From Micromonospora sp. WMMD1128 (GTDB lineage: Bacteria > Actinomycetota > Actinomycetes > Mycobacteriales > Micromonosporaceae): a stretch of DNA of 64,000 bases. Below, one piece after another: positions 14,479 through 24,325 of the stretch (positions are counted from its first letter, which is position 1; each line of letters opens with the position of its first letter). Below the pieces are notes generated by a model that was not told the DNA's origin, did not search any database, and saw only the letters and a program-made list of their open reading frames with translations. The stretch covers positions 4,428,001-4,492,000 of the forward strand of contig NZ_CP114902.1 in NCBI RefSeq assembly GCF_027497235.1, given 5' to 3'. The translations under genes and the position numbers were made by a program.

Positions 14479-17220
14479 ATGGCAGACAACGACTCGGACG
14501 ACTGGACCAACTCCGTCGACAAGCCGGCGACCTTTCCGCCGCCGAACACCTCGGTCGAGGACGTCAACGACCTGGAGACCTGGGCGCGGATGGACCCGCC
14601 CGGGTGGCGCCGGATCAAGGCCGCGATCAGGGGCGGCTCGGCGATCGAGAGCGACGCCGGCCGGGAGTACGCCGCGACCCTGGTCAACTACCAGAGCCTG
14701 ATCGACGCCGCCAACGCGTTCCAGGAGGCGTACAACCTGCTGCACTGGCTGGAGACGTTCGTCAGCGTCCACTCGCATGCCATCGCCGGTGAGGAGAAGC
14801 CCTGGCAGGGCACTGCGGCCCGGGCGTTCCTGGCCAAGATGGACTATCTCGGCGACTACCTGGGCAGCCAGGCCGAGCGGTTGCTCGGTGGCGCGGGCAT
14901 GCCCGAGACGTCGAGCGTGCCATACCAGTTGATGATGAACGCCAGCTACCTCAAGTGGGCGCAGGAGCAGGTCGACTACCTCGACGTGACCTGGGCGCAG
15001 ATCGCCGCCGCCGACGGCGCCAACCACACGGGCGGCGGCAACGTGGCGATCAGCTCGACCCGGTTCGCCCGGCCGATGACGGACCAGATGCTCCAGGTCG
15101 CACAAACACTGGCGAAGCAGTACGCGCGGCTGCGGTACGGCTCCGTCAGCGGACCCGACGGCGACGGCAGCCTCGGACCCGAGCCGCCGACGCCGCCGGC
15201 CGAGCCGACCCCACCGCCGGACCCGCCGACCCCACCGCCCGTCGATCCGCCCACGGCCCCGCCGGACCCGCCACCGTACGACCCACCGACGCCGCCGCCG
15301 ACCGAGTTGCCGCCGACGCCGCCACCGTACGAACCGCCGCCGACCGAGTTGCCGCCTCCGACGGGCGTGGAGCCGCCGCCCGTCGCCGATCCGCCCGACC
15401 TTTCCACGGCCGAGATCCCCGACGTGGATCCGCCCGGCGGCCCGGGCGTCGAGCCGCCGGGATCCGGACCCGACGGGCCGGCCCTCGCCCCTCCCGTCGC
15501 CTCGAATCCACCCGATGGCCTGCCCGGCCTCAACGACCCGGAATTCCACAGTCGCATCGCCGATCCACCGGGTGTCAGCAATCCACCGGGCCTCGGCGGC
15601 GGGCCGGGTGGCGGTGGACCGGGCGGAGTCGTCCCGCCCGTGGTGCCGGCTCCGCCGGGCGGCGGCAACCAGGGCAACGGCAACAACAAGCCGGTGGTCC
15701 CACCCGCTCTCCACACCCCGCCGACCAACCCCGGTGGCGGCAACAACAAGCCGGTCGTCCCGCCAGCGGTCAGCGCCCCACCGACCAACCCCGGCGGGAC
15801 CACGGGCAACGGCAACAACAAGCCGGTCGTCCCACCCGCTCTCCACGCCCCACCGAACGCCGCCGGCGGTGTGGACCTGCCGGGCGCACCCGGCGCCGGC
15901 GGCGGCCTGCCCGGCGGGGTCAACCCGCCGGGCGGGGTCAACCCGCCGCCCGGCGGTCAGGCGCCTCCCGGCCTGCCCGTCGGTAGTCCGCCGCCAGGCG
16001 CGCCGATGGGACCCATGCCGGGGACACCCGGCTCCCCCGGCGCCGGGCAGGGTGGCGGATCGGCGGCGGAACGTCCCGACGCCGCCGGACTTGTCGAAGG
16101 CGACCAGGACGACTGGACCCCGGTCGTCCCCCCGCCGGTCGACCCGTCCGCCCCCGGCGGCGCCAGCCCCGGCGGCATCAGGGAACCCGGGATCAGTCAG
16201 CCGCCGGCCGCGGTGGGACCGGGTGGGGTGCCGGTGGCACCGCCGATGCCCGGCTCGCCCGGCTCACCGGGTTCTCCGGGTGCGGGCGGCGGCGCTACGC
16301 CGGACCGCCCCGATGCGGGCGGACTCGTCGACGGCGATCCGAGCGACTGGACCCCACCCACGGATGAGGTCGGTCTGCCGTCCGCTCCCGACGGCGCCGC
16401 CGCCGGCGGCGCCGGTCTGCGGGATCCGCAGGTGGAGCAGCCGCCGGTCGGGGTGCCGCCGGTCGGGGCGCCGCCGGTCGGGCAGCCGCCGGGCGCGGCG
16501 GGACCGGGCGGGGTGCCGGTGGCGCCGCCGATGCCAGGTTCGCCCGGCTCACCCGGCACCCCGGGTGCGGGCGGCGGCGGGACGCCGGACCGACCTGACG
16601 CCGGCGGACTCGTCGACGGCGACCCGGACGACTGGACGCCACCCACGGACGAGGTCGGTCCGCCGTCCGCTCCCGACGGTGCCGCCGCCGGGGGCGCCGG
16701 TCTGGGGCTCGGCGAACCGCAGGTGCCGGTCGTCGCGCCGGTGCCGGTCATCGTGCCGGCGTCCACCGCGCCGGCCGCGCCGCGTACCCCGAGGACGCCG
16801 TCCCCGTCCGGGCCGACCCCGCCCGGCGGACGGGACCGGGGACCCGCGCCGCGGCCCGGGGCCGACGACCCGGACGTGGTCCCCGGGCCGGAGTGGCGGT
16901 CGGAGGACGCTCTCGCCGTACCCGTCGTCGGGGCCGACGCCCCGGTGGGTCCGGTCGCCGCCGTCCCGGCCGTACCCCTCCCGGTTTTCGGCGGCCCGGG
17001 GGACGACGACCGGACGCCGGCCGACCGCCCGGACGCGGCCGGGCTGCTCCGCGAGGAGGAACCCACCTGGACCGGGGCCGAGCCTCCGGCGGACGAGGAC
17101 CGGGTGGTGATCGTGCGGCCCGCCGGAGCGGACGCCGAGACGTCGGCCTGGGACGACTACGGGGACGCGTGGTGGCTGCACGGCGACGTCGAGCGTACGG
17201 AACGGACGAGCGATGGCTGA
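14479..17220 (+). CDS. PPE-like Pro-rich WXG-type T7SS protein
   Basis: Residues 1-225 are helical, with WQG (W-x-G) after a long helix and a second long helix (AWAQ-like region through LAKQYARLRYG). Residues 226-913 are a low-complexity Pro/Gly-rich region similar in style to PPE/Pro-rich T7SS substrates. Within it the motif RPDA-x-GLV-x-GD-x-x-DWT recurs (about 16072, 16303 and 16591) with a divergent copy near 17020; a similar DDWT also occurs at residues 7-10. It is followed by a small gene overlapping its end by eight bases. A substrate or surface role is likely; the exact function is unknown. Confidence 0.75.
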   Translation: MADNDSDDWTNSVDKPATFPPPNTSVEDVNDLETWARMDPPGWRRIKAAIRGGSAIESDAGREYAATLVNYQSLIDAANAFQEAYNLLHWLETFVSVHSHAIAGEEKPWQGTAARAFLAKMDYLGDYLGSQAERLLGGAGMPETSSVPYQLMMNASYLKWAQEQVDYLDVTWAQIAAADGANHTGGGNVAISSTRFARPMTDQMLQVAQTLAKQYARLRYGSVSGPDGDGSLGPEPPTPPAEPTPPPDPPTPPPVDPPTAPPDPPPYDPPTPPPTELPPTPPPYEPPPTELPPPTGVEPPPVADPPDLSTAEIPDVDPPGGPGVEPPGSGPDGPALAPPVASNPPDGLPGLNDPEFHSRIADPPGVSNPPGLGGGPGGGGPGGVVPPVVPAPPGGGNQGNGNNKPVVPPALHTPPTNPGGGNNKPVVPPAVSAPPTNPGGTTGNGNNKPVVPPALHAPPNAAGGVDLPGAPGAGGGLPGGVNPPGGVNPPPGGQAPPGLPVGSPPPGAPMGPMPGTPGSPGAGQGGGSAAERPDAAGLVEGDQDDWTPVVPPPVDPSAPGGASPGGIREPGISQPPAAVGPGGVPVAPPMPGSPGSPGSPGAGGGATPDRPDAGGLVDGDPSDWTPPTDEVGLPSAPDGAAAGGAGLRDPQVEQPPVGVPPVGAPPVGQPPGAAGPGGVPVAPPMPGSPGSPGTPGAGGGGTPDRPDAGGLVDGDPDDWTPPTDEVGPPSAPDGAAAGGAGLGLGEPQVPVVAPVPVIVPASTAPAAPRTPRTPSPSGPTPPGGRDRGPAPRPGADDPDVVPGPEWRSEDALAVPVVGADAPVGPVAAVPAVPLPVFGGPGDDDRTPADRPDAAGLLREEEPTWTGAEPPADEDRVVIVRPAGADAETSAWDDYGDAWWLHGDVERTERTSDG

Positions 17221-17560
17221 CCAGCTCGAACCGACGCCCTTCAAGGCGTGGAAGCGGGAACGGCCGGTGGCGTCGCCCGGCGGCACCCGGCCGGCGATGT
17301 GCGGCGGCCCGGAGTACACCGCCGCCCAACGCCTCGACCTGATGCGGGAGAAGCAGCGGGCCATGGACGAGGCGGCCCGCGAGCGGGCGGAGGCCGAGGC
17401 GCGCAAGGCCGCCAAGCGTCGCCGGCCGAAGCCGGCCGACGAGGACGACGACTTCCTCGCCGCCGAACGGCTCCGCAAGGACCGGTACGCGGTCAAGCTG
17501 CTCCGGCAGGACGACTCGGCCTGGGGCGGCGGCGGGGCTGGCACGGGGGTGCTCGGATGA
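17213..17560 (+). CDS. Small basic coiled protein of the T7SS operon
   Basis: The 115-residue protein overlaps the end of the PPE-like gene by eight bases and ends 20 bases before eccC. Its centre is a highly charged helix (REKQRAMDEAARERAEAEAR followed by a KRRRPK stretch), with no signal peptide or membrane segment. I recognise no family. Tight coupling suggests it works with the PPE-like protein or EccC. Confidence 0.7.
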   Translation: MADQLEPTPFKAWKRERPVASPGGTRPAMCGGPEYTAAQRLDLMREKQRAMDEAARERAEAEARKAAKRRRPKPADEDDDFLAAERLRKDRYAVKLLRQDDSAWGGGGAGTGVLG

Positions 17561-17579
17561 GCCACGACGGGATGCCGAC

Positions 17580-20500
17580 ATGAGCACGGTCACGGTCAAA
17601 CGCCCGCCCCGCGCGTCCGGGCCGGAAACCCCGGACGGGGAGGTGGAGTTGCAGGAACCGCCACTGATGGCGGAGGAGGCGCCACTCGACTTCCGCTCGT
17701 TCGCCATGATCGTGCCGATGGGGCTCGGCATGGGCGCGATGATGGCCATGTTCGGCCTCTACAGCCGGGCCCCGGTGTTGTACGTGATGGGCGGCGCGAT
17801 GGCCGTCGGCATGCTGGTCATGGGCGTGATGCAGGTCGGCCGGGCGGCGGCCGAGCGCAAGCGCCAGATGCGCGGGGAACGCCGCGACTTCCTGCGGTAC
17901 ATCGCCCAGTTGCGCCGCCAGGCGCGCAAGGCCGCCGAGCAGCAGCGGGCGGCGGTGATCTGGAACAACCCGCAGCCGGACTGGCTCTGGTCGGTGGCGA
18001 TGAGCAGCCGGCTGTGGGAGCGGCGACCCAGCCACGACGACTTCGCGCGGGTGCGGATCGGGCTCGGCCGGCAGAACGCCATGCTGCGGTTCCTTCCTCC
18101 GCAGACCAAGCCGATCGAGGACCTCGAACCGCTCGCCTCCATCTCGTTGCGGCGTTTCTCCGAGGCGTACCGGACGGTCTCCGGCGTACCCACCTCGGTG
18201 GGCCTGCGCAGCTTCACGAGCGTCGAGTTCGAGGGGGAAGCCGACGCGGCCGTCGACCTGGTCCGGGCGATGGTGGCCGCGCTCGTCACCCTGCACGCGC
18301 CGGACGAGCTGCGGGTGGCGGTGCTGGCGCCGGAGGTCCACCGGGGCCCGTGGAACTGGATCAAGTGGCTGCCGCACAACGCCCACCCGACCGCGTTCGA
18401 CGCGGCCGGCCCGGTACGGATGTTCGCCGGCGGCCACGAGGAACTGATGGACCTGCTCGGCGCGGAGATCTCCGACCGGGGCGATCACGACCGGGAGTCC
18501 CGGCCCTCGTCCACCGAGCCGTTCGTGGTGATCATCGCGCACCTGGCCGACCTGCCGGACAGCTCGCGGCTGCTCGGCGCGGGCATCCGCAACGTCGTGA
18601 TGCTCGACCTGACCGGCCGGATGCCGGGCGGACCCAAGGTGCTGCGGTTGACCCTGGACGGGGAACAGGTGACGTTCCCCGCCGGGGAGACCACCGGCTC
18701 GGCGGCGCGCGACGGGCTCGGCGCCACCGAGTGCGAGGCGCTGGCCCGGATCATCGCCCCCAAGCGGACGAGTGGCACCCTCGACGTGGTCGAGGAGCCG
18801 CTGGAGAGCGACTTCGAGTTGACCACGCTGCTCGGCATCCGCGACGCGCACACCTTCGACGTCGCGGCGCTGTGGCGGACCCGCGCGCCGCAGCGCAACC
18901 GCCTCACCGTCCCGATCGGTGTCACCGAGGGCGGCGAGGTCATCGGGTTGGACCTGAAGGAGTCCGCGCAGGGCGGGATGGGACCGCACGGGCTGCTCAT
19001 CGGCGCGACCGGATCGGGCAAGAGCGAGCTGCTGCGGACGCTGGTCTGCGCGCTGGCCGCCACGCACTCCTCGGAGATCCTCAACCTGGTGCTCGTGGAC
19101 TTCAAGGGCGGGGCGACCTTCCTCGGCATGGAGAAGCTGCCGCACACCTCGGCCGTGATCACCAACCTCGCCGACGAGCTGCCGCTGGTGGACCGCATGC
19201 AGGACGCGCTCAACGGGGAGATGACCCGCCGCCAGGAGGTGCTGCGGGCCAGCGGGTACGCCTCACTGTTCGACTACGAGAAGGCCCGCGCCGCCGGTGC
19301 CCAGTTGATGCCGTTCCCGGTCCTGCTGATCATCGTGGACGAGTTCAGCGAGCTGCTCTCCAGCAAGAGCGAGTTCATGGACCTGTTCGTCTCGATCGGC
19401 CGGCTCGGCCGGTCGCTCGGCGTGCACCTGCTGCTCGCCTCGCAGCGGCTGGACGAGGGCCGGATCAACCGGGTCGAGGGCCACCTGTCGTACCGGCTCG
19501 CGCTGCGGACCTTCTCCAGCATGGAGTCCCGGTCGGTGATCGGCGTAGGCAAGGCGTACGAGCTGCCGCCCGAGCCGGGCAACGGCTACCTGAAGATCGA
19601 CACCACGAATCTGGTCCGCTTCAAGTCGGCCTACGTGTCCGGGCCGTACCGGGGCAGCGGGCTGTCCAGCTCGACCGACGAGGACGAACGGATCACCGCC
19701 GAGGTCGTCCCGTTCACCACCGGCCAGGTCGCGGTCCGGCACGATCCGGGCCGGGTCCGGACCGCCGACCCGGTCGAGGAGAGCGAGCCGGAGGAGACCG
19801 ACAGCACTGCCGGGCCGAGCCTGGTCGAGGTGCTGCTCAACCGGATCGCCGGCACCGGACCGCCGGCCCGCCAGGTGTGGCTGCCGCCGCTGTCGACCGC
19901 GCCCAGCCTGGACACGCTGCTGCCGAGCGTCGTGCCGGATCCGCTGCGCGGGATGACGGTGGACGACCCGGGCGCGCAGGGCCGCCTCCGGGTGCCGGTC
20001 GGCGTCGTCGACCGGCCCGCCGACCAGCTCCGCGAACTGCTCACCATCGACCTCGGCGGAGCGGACGGGCACGTCGGCATCGCCGGTGCCCCGCAGAGCG
20101 GCAAGTCGGCGTTGCTGCGCAGCCTGATCCTCGGGCTGGCGCTCACCAACACCCCGCAGGAGGTGCAGTTCTACGGGCTCGACTTCGGCGGTGGCGGGCT
20201 CGCCTCGATCGCCGGGCTGCCGCACATCGGCTCCATCGCGACCCGGATGGAACGCGACCGGGTGGTCCGGACCATCGAGGAGATCTGGCAGGTGATGGAG
20301 CGTCGCGAGCACGAGTTCGCCAACCGTGGCCTCGACTCGATCGGCGCCTACCTGGCGGCCCGGGCCCGGGGCGAGATCACCGACGCGTACGGGCACGTGT
20401 TCCTGGTCGTCGACGGCTGGTACACGATGAAGCAGGACTTCAGCGACCTGGAGACGCGCTTCCAGGAGCTGGTCTCCCGGGGACTGTCGTTCGGCATCCA

Positions 20501-21536
20501 CGTGATCGTCTCCACCACCCGCTGGTCGGAGATGCGTACCTGGCTGCGGGACCTGCTCGGCACCCGGCTGGAGCTGCGGCTCGCGGACTCGATGGAGTCC
20601 GACGTGGGCTCGCGCAAGGCGGCCACCGTGCCGCACCAGCCGGGCCGGGGCCTGACCAGCGGCGGCCTGCACTTCCTCGGGGCGCTCCCCCGGATGGACG
20701 GCAACTCGTCCGTCGACGATCTCGCCGAGGCGACCAAGTCGACGGTCGAGGAGATCAGCACGTTCTGGAGCGGCCCGCCGGCGCCGAGCGTCCGGATGCT
20801 TCCCACCCACCTGCCGGTGGAGAGCCTGCCCGTGCCGGAACCGGCCTTCAAGGTGTGCCTGGGCCGCGACGAACAGCGGTTGGCCCCGGTGTGGCACGAC
20901 TTCCTGACCACCCCGCACCTGCTGGTCCTCGGCGACAACGAGACCGGCAAGTCGAACCTGCTCCGGCTGGTGCTGCGGGCGATCCAGCAGCACTACACGC
21001 CGGATCAGGCGAAGGTCGTCCTCGGTGACTCGCGGCGTGACCTCGACACCGCGATCACCGCCGACTACCAGGTCGGTTTCGGCTTCACCGGCGACCGGCT
21101 GCACGAGTTGGCCGGGCAGACAAGCGTCTCGATGAACCGTCGCGTGCCCGGGCCGGAGATCTCCTCCGAGCGGATGCGCCGGCGCGACTGGTGGGAGGGG
21201 CCGGAGCTGTTCGTCATCGTCGACGACTACGACCTGATGACCCGCTCGGCCGGCGTGGGCTCCGCGCTCGACCCGGTGTTGCCGCTGCTGGCCCAGGGCG
21301 TCTCCATCGGACTGCACGTGATCATCGCGCGCAGCACCTCGGGCGCCATGCGGGCCATGATGGATCCGGTCCTGCGCCGGATGTGGGAACTCGGCACCCC
21401 GGCCACGCTGCTGTCGTACCCGAAGGAAGAGGGCAAGTTCCTCGGCGAGGCGGCGCCCCGCAGGCTGCCGCCCGGCCGCGCCCAGCTCGTCACCCGGCGC
21501 AGCGTGAAGCTGATCCAGACCGGACACGTCTCATGA
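17580..21536 (+). CDS. eccC: Type VII secretion FtsK/SpoIIIE ATPase EccC
   Basis: This is the T7SS motor that recognises WXG100 substrates and powers export. The 1,318-residue single-chain form has two N-terminal membrane segments (about residues 40-85) and three P-loop domains: GATGSGKSELL (about 477), GAPQSGKSALL (about 836) and GDNETGKSNLL (about 1118). The first has an intact Walker B, LLIIVDEFSELL, so it is the likely active motor. The second (FLVVDGWYTM) and third (FVIVDDYDLM) lack the canonical DE, as in other EccC proteins where the later domains bind substrate signals. It is followed by eccD and eccB. Confidence 0.97.
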   Translation: MSTVTVKRPPRASGPETPDGEVELQEPPLMAEEAPLDFRSFAMIVPMGLGMGAMMAMFGLYSRAPVLYVMGGAMAVGMLVMGVMQVGRAAAERKRQMRGERRDFLRYIAQLRRQARKAAEQQRAAVIWNNPQPDWLWSVAMSSRLWERRPSHDDFARVRIGLGRQNAMLRFLPPQTKPIEDLEPLASISLRRFSEAYRTVSGVPTSVGLRSFTSVEFEGEADAAVDLVRAMVAALVTLHAPDELRVAVLAPEVHRGPWNWIKWLPHNAHPTAFDAAGPVRMFAGGHEELMDLLGAEISDRGDHDRESRPSSTEPFVVIIAHLADLPDSSRLLGAGIRNVVMLDLTGRMPGGPKVLRLTLDGEQVTFPAGETTGSAARDGLGATECEALARIIAPKRTSGTLDVVEEPLESDFELTTLLGIRDAHTFDVAALWRTRAPQRNRLTVPIGVTEGGEVIGLDLKESAQGGMGPHGLLIGATGSGKSELLRTLVCALAATHSSEILNLVLVDFKGGATFLGMEKLPHTSAVITNLADELPLVDRMQDALNGEMTRRQEVLRASGYASLFDYEKARAAGAQLMPFPVLLIIVDEFSELLSSKSEFMDLFVSIGRLGRSLGVHLLLASQRLDEGRINRVEGHLSYRLALRTFSSMESRSVIGVGKAYELPPEPGNGYLKIDTTNLVRFKSAYVSGPYRGSGLSSSTDEDERITAEVVPFTTGQVAVRHDPGRVRTADPVEESEPEETDSTAGPSLVEVLLNRIAGTGPPARQVWLPPLSTAPSLDTLLPSVVPDPLRGMTVDDPGAQGRLRVPVGVVDRPADQLRELLTIDLGGADGHVGIAGAPQSGKSALLRSLILGLALTNTPQEVQFYGLDFGGGGLASIAGLPHIGSIATRMERDRVVRTIEEIWQVMERREHEFANRGLDSIGAYLAARARGEITDAYGHVFLVVDGWYTMKQDFSDLETRFQELVSRGLSFGIHVIVSTTRWSEMRTWLRDLLGTRLELRLADSMESDVGSRKAATVPHQPGRGLTSGGLHFLGALPRMDGNSSVDDLAEATKSTVEEISTFWSGPPAPSVRMLPTHLPVESLPVPEPAFKVCLGRDEQRLAPVWHDFLTTPHLLVLGDNETGKSNLLRLVLRAIQQHYTPDQAKVVLGDSRRDLDTAITADYQVGFGFTGDRLHELAGQTSVSMNRRVPGPEISSERMRRRDWWEGPELFVIVDDYDLMTRSAGVGSALDPVLPLLAQGVSIGLHVIIARSTSGAMRAMMDPVLRRMWELGTPATLLSYPKEEGKFLGEAAPRRLPPGRAQLVTRRSVKLIQTGHVS

Positions 21537-21549
21537 GGAAGGGACCACA

Positions 21550-22959
21550 GTGAGCGCCACGCTCAGTGCCGAACTCTGCCGGGTCACCGTGGTCGGTCCG
21601 GCCCGCAAGGTCGACCTGGCGGTCCCGGCGACCACCACGGTGGCCACCCTGTTGCCGCTGTTGGTGCAACAGACCACGGAGAGCACCCAGCACCCCGACG
21701 CGGGCGTCGGCGACGGGGCGTGGGTGTTGCAGCGCCTCGGCCAGGTCCCGTTCGAGCTGTCCGGCACCCCGGAGAGCCTGGACTGGCTCGAAGGGGAGGA
21801 ACTGCACCTCCGCCCGGCTGAGGACCCGCTGCCGGAACTGGACTTCGACGACCTCGCCGACGGCATCGCCACCGCCGTCAACCGGCGCACCGACCGCTGG
21901 CAGCCCGAGTACCGCCGGGTCCTGTTCCTCCTGCTGTCGGTGGTCCTCATGGGTGCCGTCGCCGCAGTGCTCACCGCGCACGGTCCGGCCCTGCCGCAGG
22001 TCGTGGCCGGCGCTGTGCTGGCCGGCGCGCTCCTGGGCGCGGCGCTGTTCTGTGGCCGCCGACTGACCGACGGCGCGTTCTCGCTGCTCTTCGGCGGCGG
22101 AGCGGCCGGTTTCGCGGCGGTCGCCGCCGCGAGCGCGGTCGACGGCGATCCGGAGCGCATCGCGGTGACCGGCGCGGCCGTCCTCGCCGCCGCCGTCGCC
22201 GTCCTCGCCGTCGCCGCGCTCCTGTTGCTCGCGCACCGGACCGTCGCGCCCCACCTGCCGCTGCCGCCGCTGCTGGTGGCCGGGCTGACCGGCCTGGTCA
22301 CCGCGGTGATGCTGCTGATGCGCGACGGCAGCGGGATGAGCATGCGACGGGTCGCCGCCGTCGCCATCCTGCTGATCTTCGTGGTGATCGTGCTGGCCCC
22401 CCGCATGGCGGTGAAGCTCTCCCGGCTGCGCGGTCCGCAACTGCCCAAGACCAGCGAGGACATGTCGTACGACATCGAGCCCGCCGCCTCCGACCAGGTC
22501 CACCGGCGGACCGACGACGCGGACACCTACCTGACCGGCGCGATGGTGACGGCGGCGCTCGTGCTGCCGGCGCTGTTCCACCTCACGATGGGTGTCCGCG
22601 GCTGGGCGGGGTGGAGCTTCGTGCTGGTGGTCGCCAGTGCAATCCTGTTGCGCTCGCGTACCTTTCTCGGTCTCTGGCAGCGCTGCCCGCTCGTCGTCGC
22701 CGGTACCGTCGGCTACCTCATGGTGATCACGAAGCTCGCCGACATGCTGTCGCCCGCCTGGCGATGGGTGTTGCTCAGCACGCTTGTCGGGCTGCTGGTG
22801 CCGCTGGTGCTGGCGGCGCTGCGGCCCTGGCCACGGCGGATGCTGCCGTTCTGGGAGTACACGGCGACCTTCTTCGACGTCGCGACGGGCGTGGCCGTGC
22901 TGCCGATCCTGGCGCAGGTCCTCGGCATCTACGCCTGGGCCCGCGGACTCTTCGGGTAG
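21550..22959 (+). CDS. eccD: Type VII secretion membrane protein EccD
   Basis: The 469-residue protein has a cytosolic ubiquitin-like N-terminal domain (residues 1-95: CRVTVVGPARKVDLAVP start and a LDWLEGEELHLRP end) followed by about eleven hydrophobic membrane segments, the standard EccD layout. EccD forms the membrane channel core with EccB and EccC. An AGGAAGG site precedes the GTG start, 13 bases after the eccC stop. Confidence 0.95.
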   Translation: MSATLSAELCRVTVVGPARKVDLAVPATTTVATLLPLLVQQTTESTQHPDAGVGDGAWVLQRLGQVPFELSGTPESLDWLEGEELHLRPAEDPLPELDFDDLADGIATAVNRRTDRWQPEYRRVLFLLLSVVLMGAVAAVLTAHGPALPQVVAGAVLAGALLGAALFCGRRLTDGAFSLLFGGGAAGFAAVAAASAVDGDPERIAVTGAAVLAAAVAVLAVAALLLLAHRTVAPHLPLPPLLVAGLTGLVTAVMLLMRDGSGMSMRRVAAVAILLIFVVIVLAPRMAVKLSRLRGPQLPKTSEDMSYDIEPAASDQVHRRTDDADTYLTGAMVTAALVLPALFHLTMGVRGWAGWSFVLVVASAILLRSRTFLGLWQRCPLVVAGTVGYLMVITKLADMLSPAWRWVLLSTLVGLLVPLVLAALRPWPRRMLPFWEYTATFFDVATGVAVLPILAQVLGIYAWARGLFG

Positions 22960-22965
22960 CCCGCC

Positions 22966-24318
22966 GTGCAGACCCAACGCGACCACGTGCACGCCCACAG
23001 CTTCATGACCGGGCGACTGAGTTCGGCGCTCGTCCAGGGTGAGCCGACGAGCGCGCAGATCCCCGGGCAGCGGGCGCTGACCGGCCTGCTGATCGGGATC
23101 ATCGTGGTGCTCCTGGTCGGCGGCGGGTTCGCCGTCTACGGCTGGATCGTGCCCGGCGGCAGCCGGGCGTACGGGCAGGCCGGGGCGATCCTGGTGGAGA
23201 AGGAGTCCGGCGTGCGGTACGTCTACCGCGACGGCGTGCTCTACCCGACGCCGAACCTGACCTCCGCGATGCTGTTGCAGGGTCCGTCCGCCGCGGTGAA
23301 GCTCATCTCGCGCAACTCGCTCAAGGACCTGCCGCGCGGTCCGGAGATCGGCATCGCCGACGCGCCGCAGTCCGTTCCCGGCGTCGACGCGCTGGTCCGG
23401 GGTCCGTGGTTGGCCTGCCTGCCGGGGTCGGTGGTGGACCGGCCCGGCGCGAAGCTCGGCATGAACCTCGACCCGCGCGCCCCCGCCACGCCGTTGACCG
23501 ACGACACCTTCGCGGTGGTACGCGGACCGGACCGGGTCACGTACGTGCTCGCCGGGCCGTTCAAGTTCCCGGTGGCGGACGAGTCGGTGCTTGTCGCCCT
23601 CGGCGCCGCGAACGCGCGGGTGGCGTTCGCCCCGGCCGCATGGCTGGACGAGTTGCCGACCGGCGCCACGCTCGGCGCGGCCCGGATCCCCGACGCGGGC
23701 ACACCTGGACCCCGGGTCGCCGGGCGGGTCCGCCCGGTGGGCACGCTCTTCCGGCAGCAGCCGGCCGCCGGGGCGGAGCAGCTCTTCGTGCTCCGCCCGG
23801 ACGGGTTGGCGCCCGTCAACCGGATGGAGTTCGTCCTCGCCACGGTGCGCGGCGGCGACGCGCCGGTGACCCTGGACGCGGCAGACGTCGCGGGCGCGCC
23901 ACGGTCCCGCGACCGTACGCTCGCCGACCGGCTGCCCGACCTGACCGGACACCACTGGCACGACCCCGGCCGCGAGGTGCTCTGCCTGCGGCAACGGCCG
24001 TTCAACGAGACGGTGACCAGCGAGATCGTATTCGCCGAGCGGTACATCGCGGGGATCTTCGACGACGGCACACCCATGGTGGTGGCCGAACCGGGGTCCG
24101 GCATGACGGTGACGCCGATACCCAAGGCGCGTCCCGTCGCCGAGACGGTGTTGATCTCGGACGAGGGCATCGCGTACCGGCTCGCCGACGCGGATGCCGT
24201 CGCCTCCCTGAAACTCGCCTCATCGGCTGCCGTCCCGTTCCCGAAGGGCCTGCTGGCGGCGATGCCGCAGGGCCCGACGCTCAGCCGTAAGGCCGTCAAC
24301 GGTCCTGCTAGGGGGTAG
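22966..24318 (+). CDS. eccB: Type VII secretion protein EccB
   Basis: The 450-residue protein has a short cytosolic N-terminus containing HAHSFMTGRLSSALVQGEP, the EccB signature, one membrane segment (about residues 42-64) and a large extracytoplasmic repeat domain, as in mycobacterial EccB. The GTG start lies six bases after the eccD stop, so the two are co-translated. EccB forms the outer-facing part of the T7SS membrane complex. Confidence 0.95.
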   Translation: MQTQRDHVHAHSFMTGRLSSALVQGEPTSAQIPGQRALTGLLIGIIVVLLVGGGFAVYGWIVPGGSRAYGQAGAILVEKESGVRYVYRDGVLYPTPNLTSAMLLQGPSAAVKLISRNSLKDLPRGPEIGIADAPQSVPGVDALVRGPWLACLPGSVVDRPGAKLGMNLDPRAPATPLTDDTFAVVRGPDRVTYVLAGPFKFPVADESVLVALGAANARVAFAPAAWLDELPTGATLGAARIPDAGTPGPRVAGRVRPVGTLFRQQPAAGAEQLFVLRPDGLAPVNRMEFVLATVRGGDAPVTLDAADVAGAPRSRDRTLADRLPDLTGHHWHDPGREVLCLRQRPFNETVTSEIVFAERYIAGIFDDGTPMVVAEPGSGMTVTPIPKARPVAETVLISDEGIAYRLADADAVASLKLASSAAVPFPKGLLAAMPQGPTLSRKAVNGPARG

Positions 24319-24325
24319 CGCGTCC

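Noticed and set aside
13381..15846. Minus-strand 821-codon frame
   Set aside because: Antisense to the acidic and PPE-like genes; composition is that of a GC-rich shadow.
19263..21527. Minus-strand 754-codon frame
   Set aside because: Antisense to eccC, which is unambiguous.
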